Shown: piece by piece, positions 61,908-64,000 of the stretch
Position numbering within the stretch: the stretch's first letter is position 1
Layout of the letters: each line of letters begins with the position of its first letter
Source of the DNA: Clostridia bacterium
Lineage (GTDB): Bacteria; Bacillota; Clostridia; Christensenellales; Borkfalkiaceae
Direction of reading: 5' to 3'
Length of the DNA: 64,000 bases
Assembly: GCA_029055875.1 (NCBI GenBank)
Contig: JAIDCJ010000010.1
Coordinates: 191,473 to 255,472, forward strand
Translations under genes and position numbers: made by a program
The notes under the pieces: generated by a model
Seen by the model: the letters and a program-made list of their open reading frames with translations, nothing else
Told to the model about the DNA's origin: nothing
Databases searched by the model: none

Positions 61908-62909
61908 ATGGCTTTGTTTGAAAGTTATGAAAGAAGAGAAAAGAAGATTTTAGGCGTACTCAAAGAATACGGCATTAAGTCCATTGAAGAGTGCAAAGAC
62001 ATCTGCCTTAGTAAGGGCGTTGACTGCGATAAAATCGTGCGCGGCACGCAGCCCATCTGCTTTGAAAACGCGGTTTGGGCTTACACGGTCGGTGCGGCAA
62101 TCGCTATTAAAAAAGGCTGCAAAAAGGCTGCCGACGCGGCTGCGGCTATTGGCGTAGGACTTCAATCGTTCTGCATTCCCGGTTCGGTTGCGGAGAACAG
62201 AAAGGTGGGTCTCGGCCACGGCAACCTCGGCAAAATGCTCCTTTCCGAAGAGACGGACTGCTTCTGCTTCCTTGCAGGTCACGAGAGCTTTGCGGCGGCA
62301 GAGGGCGCAATCTCCATTGCAATGAACGCGAACAAGGTAAGAAAGAAGCCCCTTCGCGTTATCCTCAACGGTCTCGGCAAAGACGCTGCGTTCATCATTT
62401 CGCGTATCAACGGCTTCACCTATTGCGAAACGGTGTTCGATCCCTATACCGAAACGGTTACGGTCACTAAGGAAGTTGCTTATTCGGACGGCCCCCGCGC
62501 GAAAGTAAAGTGCTACGGCGCGGATAACGTTCCCGAAGGCGTTGCAATTATGAAGCTTGAAAAGGTTGGCGTTTCCATTACGGGTAACTCCACCAATCCC
62601 ACGCGTTTCCAACACCCCGTTGCGGGCACCTATAAAAAGTGGTGCAACGAGAACGGCGTGAATTATTTCTCCGTTGCATCGGGCGGCGGCACGGGCAGAA
62701 CCCTGCACCCCGATAACATGGCGGCAGGGCCTTCCTCCTACGGCATGACGGATACGATGGGCAGAATGCACTCGGACGCACAGTTCGCAGGCAGCTCTTC
62801 CGTTCCCGCGCACGTTGAAATGATGGGCCTTATCGGCATGGGCAACAACCCCATGGTCGGCGCAACGGTTGCAGTAGCCGTTGCCGTGCAAGAGGGTATG
62901 AATAAATAA
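61908..62909 (+). CDS. GGGtGRT family protein
   Basis: A 333-aa protein of the family named for its G-G-G-T-G-R-T motif, here at about residues 259-265 (VASGGGTGRTLHPDNM). It is widespread in Clostridia and Bacteroidetes, usually next to the NifU-like gene, and has no assigned function. Conserved cysteines occur in the N-terminal third (ECKDICLSKGVDC, PICFENAV) and in DCFCFLAGHESFAAAEGA. A GGGGG-rich ribosome-binding site is located before the ATG. A terminator follows. Confidence 0.9.
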   Translation: MALFESYERREKKILGVLKEYGIKSIEECKDICLSKGVDCDKIVRGTQPICFENAVWAYTVGAAIAIKKGCKKAADAAAAIGVGLQSFCIPGSVAENRKVGLGHGNLGKMLLSEETDCFCFLAGHESFAAAEGAISIAMNANKVRKKPLRVILNGLGKDAAFIISRINGFTYCETVFDPYTETVTVTKEVAYSDGPRAKVKCYGADNVPEGVAIMKLEKVGVSITGNSTNPTRFQHPVAGTYKKWCNENGVNYFSVASGGGTGRTLHPDNMAAGPSSYGMTDTMGRMHSDAQFAGSSSVPAHVEMMGLIGMGNNPMVGATVAVAVAVQEGMNK

Positions 62910-62923
62910 TCGAATGAGTTTGG

Positions 62924-62952
62924 AAAACCGTCTGTGTATTCAGGCGGTTTTT
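62924..62952 (+). terminator. terminator after the GGGtGRT gene
   Basis: Stem AAAACCGTCTG/CAGGCGGTTTT (one G-T pair) with loop TGTATT and a T-run. Confidence 0.85.
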
Positions 62953-62960
62953 CATTTTCC

Positions 62961-62989
62961 TTGACGAAATAATGTGGAAAGGATATAAT
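62961..62989 (+). promoter_or_regulatory. tcdA promoter, ATG 10 nt after the -10 box
   Basis: TTGACG (62961-62966), 17-nt spacer, TATAAT (62984-62989). The ATG at 63000 is only 3-4 nt beyond the expected +1 and no ribosome-binding site is seen. Confidence 0.82.
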
Positions 62990-62999
62990 ACCTTTATAT

Positions 63000-63698
63000 A
63001 TGGAAAGTCAGTTTTCGAGAACTCAGTTATTGTTCGGCAAAGAGGCGATGGAAAAGCTCGCCGCTTCGCGTGTGGCGGTGTTCGGGCTGGGCGGCGTAGG
63101 CGGCTACACCGTGGAGGCTTTGGCGCGCTCGGGTGTGGGCGCGCTCGATTTGATTGACAACGATAAAGTGAGCCTTACCAACCTCAACCGGCAAATTCTT
63201 GCAACCCATCATACGATAGGGGAGTACAAAGCGGACGTCGCTAGCGCGCGCGTAAAGGAAATTAACCCCGACTGCAAGGTGACTGCGCACAAGGTTTTCT
63301 ATCTGCCCGAAACGCAAGGCGAGTTCGATTTTACGAAGTTTGATTATATCGTGGACGCAATCGATACGGTTGCGGGCAAAATTGCGATTATCGAAAACGC
63401 GGAAAAGTGCGGCGTTCCCGTCATTAGTTGTATGGGCGCGGGGAATAAGCTTGATCCGACTGCGTTCGAGGTTGCCGATATTTATAAAACATCCGTCTGT
63501 CCGCTTGCAAAGGTCATGCGCCGCGAGCTCAAAAAACGCGGCGTTCAGAAGTGCAAGGTCGTTTATTCCAAGGAAGAGCCTTTCGTGAAGGGCGCCGAAG
63601 AGGACGGCAAACGGATTCCCGCGAGCGTTGCATTCGTGCCGAGCGTTGCGGGGCTCATTTTAGCGGGCGAAGTAATTAAAGATTTAATAGGAACGTAA
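63000..63698 (+). CDS. tcdA: tRNA threonylcarbamoyladenosine dehydratase
   Basis: A 232-aa E1/MoeB-like ATPase that cyclises t6A to ct6A on tRNA. Hallmarks are the start FSRTQLLFGKEAMEKL, the ATP loop VFGLGGVGGYTVEALARSGVG, DNDKVSLTNLNRQI and DAIDTVAGKIAII. It acts after the TsaBDE system, part of which is encoded at 49-50 kb. It looks leaderless and is followed 4 nt later by a ttcA-like gene. Confidence 0.95.
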   Translation: MESQFSRTQLLFGKEAMEKLAASRVAVFGLGGVGGYTVEALARSGVGALDLIDNDKVSLTNLNRQILATHHTIGEYKADVASARVKEINPDCKVTAHKVFYLPETQGEFDFTKFDYIVDAIDTVAGKIAIIENAEKCGVPVISCMGAGNKLDPTAFEVADIYKTSVCPLAKVMRRELKKRGVQKCKVVYSKEEPFVKGAEEDGKRIPASVAFVPSVAGLILAGEVIKDLIGT

Positions 63699-63702
63699 GT
63701 GA

Positions 63703-64000
63703 ATGGAGATTCAAACGAAGGCGGAGGAGAGCCTCAGAAAAAAATTTCATAAAAAGCTGTTCTCGGCGTTTGCGAAGGGAATCGTCGCCTACGATATGAT
63801 TCAGCCGAACGACCGTATCGCAGTCTGCATTTCGGGCGGAAAGGATTCCATGATTATGGCAAAGCTGTTTCAGGAATTACAGCGGCACCATAAGTTTGAA
63901 TTCGGGCTCACGTTTCTCATGATGGATCCCGGTTACAGCAAGGAAAACCGCGAGCTCATTGAAAAAAACGCGCTTGCTTTGGGCATTCCTCTAACTATAT
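63703..64000 (+). CDS. TtcA-like tRNA 2-thiocytidine synthetase, N-terminal part
   Basis: The first 99 codons of a PP-loop ATPase run off the window end. The PP-loop signature SGGKDS is at residues 44-49 in IAVCISGGKDSMIMAKLF, after a Lys-rich N-terminal helix. The pattern fits the TtcA family, which thiolates tRNA cytidine 32 with an iron-sulfur cluster; the CxxC ligands would lie beyond the window. The ATG at 63703 starts 4 nt after the tcdA stop, so cotranscription is likely. Confidence 0.85.
   Translation, partial: MEIQTKAEESLRKKFHKKLFSAFAKGIVAYDMIQPNDRIAVCISGGKDSMIMAKLFQELQRHHKFEFGLTFLMMDPGYSKENRELIEKNALALGIPLTI

Noticed and set aside
63703-64000. Short ttcA-like frame as a pseudogene
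   Set aside because: It is intact to the last base of the window and simply cut by the window end.

Overview
The window reads as chromosomal DNA of a Gram-positive bacterium of the Bacillota, class Clostridia, most likely an uncultured gut lineage; assignment near Christensenellales/Borkfalkia-like bacteria is only a guess from protein style. Pointers are conserved Firmicutes gene orders (rpsB-tsf-pyrH-frr-uppS-cdsA-dxr-rseP; lon-engB; comM-dprA-topA-trmFO-hslV-hslU; tsaE-tsaB-rimI), TPP and FMN riboswitches in front of ECF vitamin transporter S components, sigma-A promoters with 17-nt spacers, many short rho-independent terminators, and the clostridial GGGtGRT gene pair. About 66 genes are present. 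I see no rRNA, tRNA, CRISPR array, insertion sequence or prophage. No gene-free stretch exceeds 300 bases; the longer ones hold riboswitches, leaders or the repeated RNA-like element described below.

Layout. 1-9 kb: thrC; a divergent locus with two tandem double-HTH XRE regulators and a palindromic operator; trpS; a cluster with a DUF5685 protein, two paralogous Cys-tailed TPR proteins (one with a J-like domain that lacks HPD) and a membrane protein; rlmD abutting the 3' remnant of an SDR gene; a CMD-cupin fusion. 9-23 kb: a large surface protein with alpha-helical repeats, lon-engB, and the translation/isoprenoid/phospholipid cluster rpsB to rseP. 23-34 kb: a 5'-3' exonuclease, a TPP-riboswitch thiamine transporter, an XRE/LacI divergent pair with three operators, and the replication genes dnaA (with mnmG) and recF in divergent orientation without dnaN or gyrB. 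34-48 kb: rplS, a GT-C type membrane protein, comM-dprA-topA-trmFO-hslV-(membrane protein)-hslU, a Sel1 protein, hisS, trxA. 48-56 kb: FMN riboswitch and ribU, the tsaE-tsaB-rimI-hydrolase-murF-like chain, ddl, icd, a membrane zinc peptidase. 56-64 kb: obgE, an unknown 490-aa protein, yhbY, an AT-rich XRE/lipoprotein pair, the NifU-like/GGGtGRT pair, tcdA, and the start of a ttcA-like gene cut by the window end.

How it works together. Most of the window is housekeeping: protein synthesis and tRNA modification, cell-wall precursor ligation, phospholipid and isoprenoid synthesis, ATP-dependent proteolysis, DNA processing and vitamin uptake. Genes within runs overlap by 1-11 nt or are a few bases apart, so translational coupling is likely.

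Most unusual points: (1) a 185-nt intergenic element in two copies (before frr and before the 490-aa unknown gene) with a 60-nt identical 3' module and a 5' half whose hairpins are kept with different sequences; (2) the DUF5685/degenerate-J/Cys-tail cluster; (3) at least five genes whose promoter -10 box lies only 6-12 nt before the start codon, suggesting leaderless mRNAs; (4) XRE loci with well-defined operator palindromes; (5) a MurF-like ligase with a transmembrane N-terminus; (6) the NifU-like/GGGtGRT pair of unknown function.
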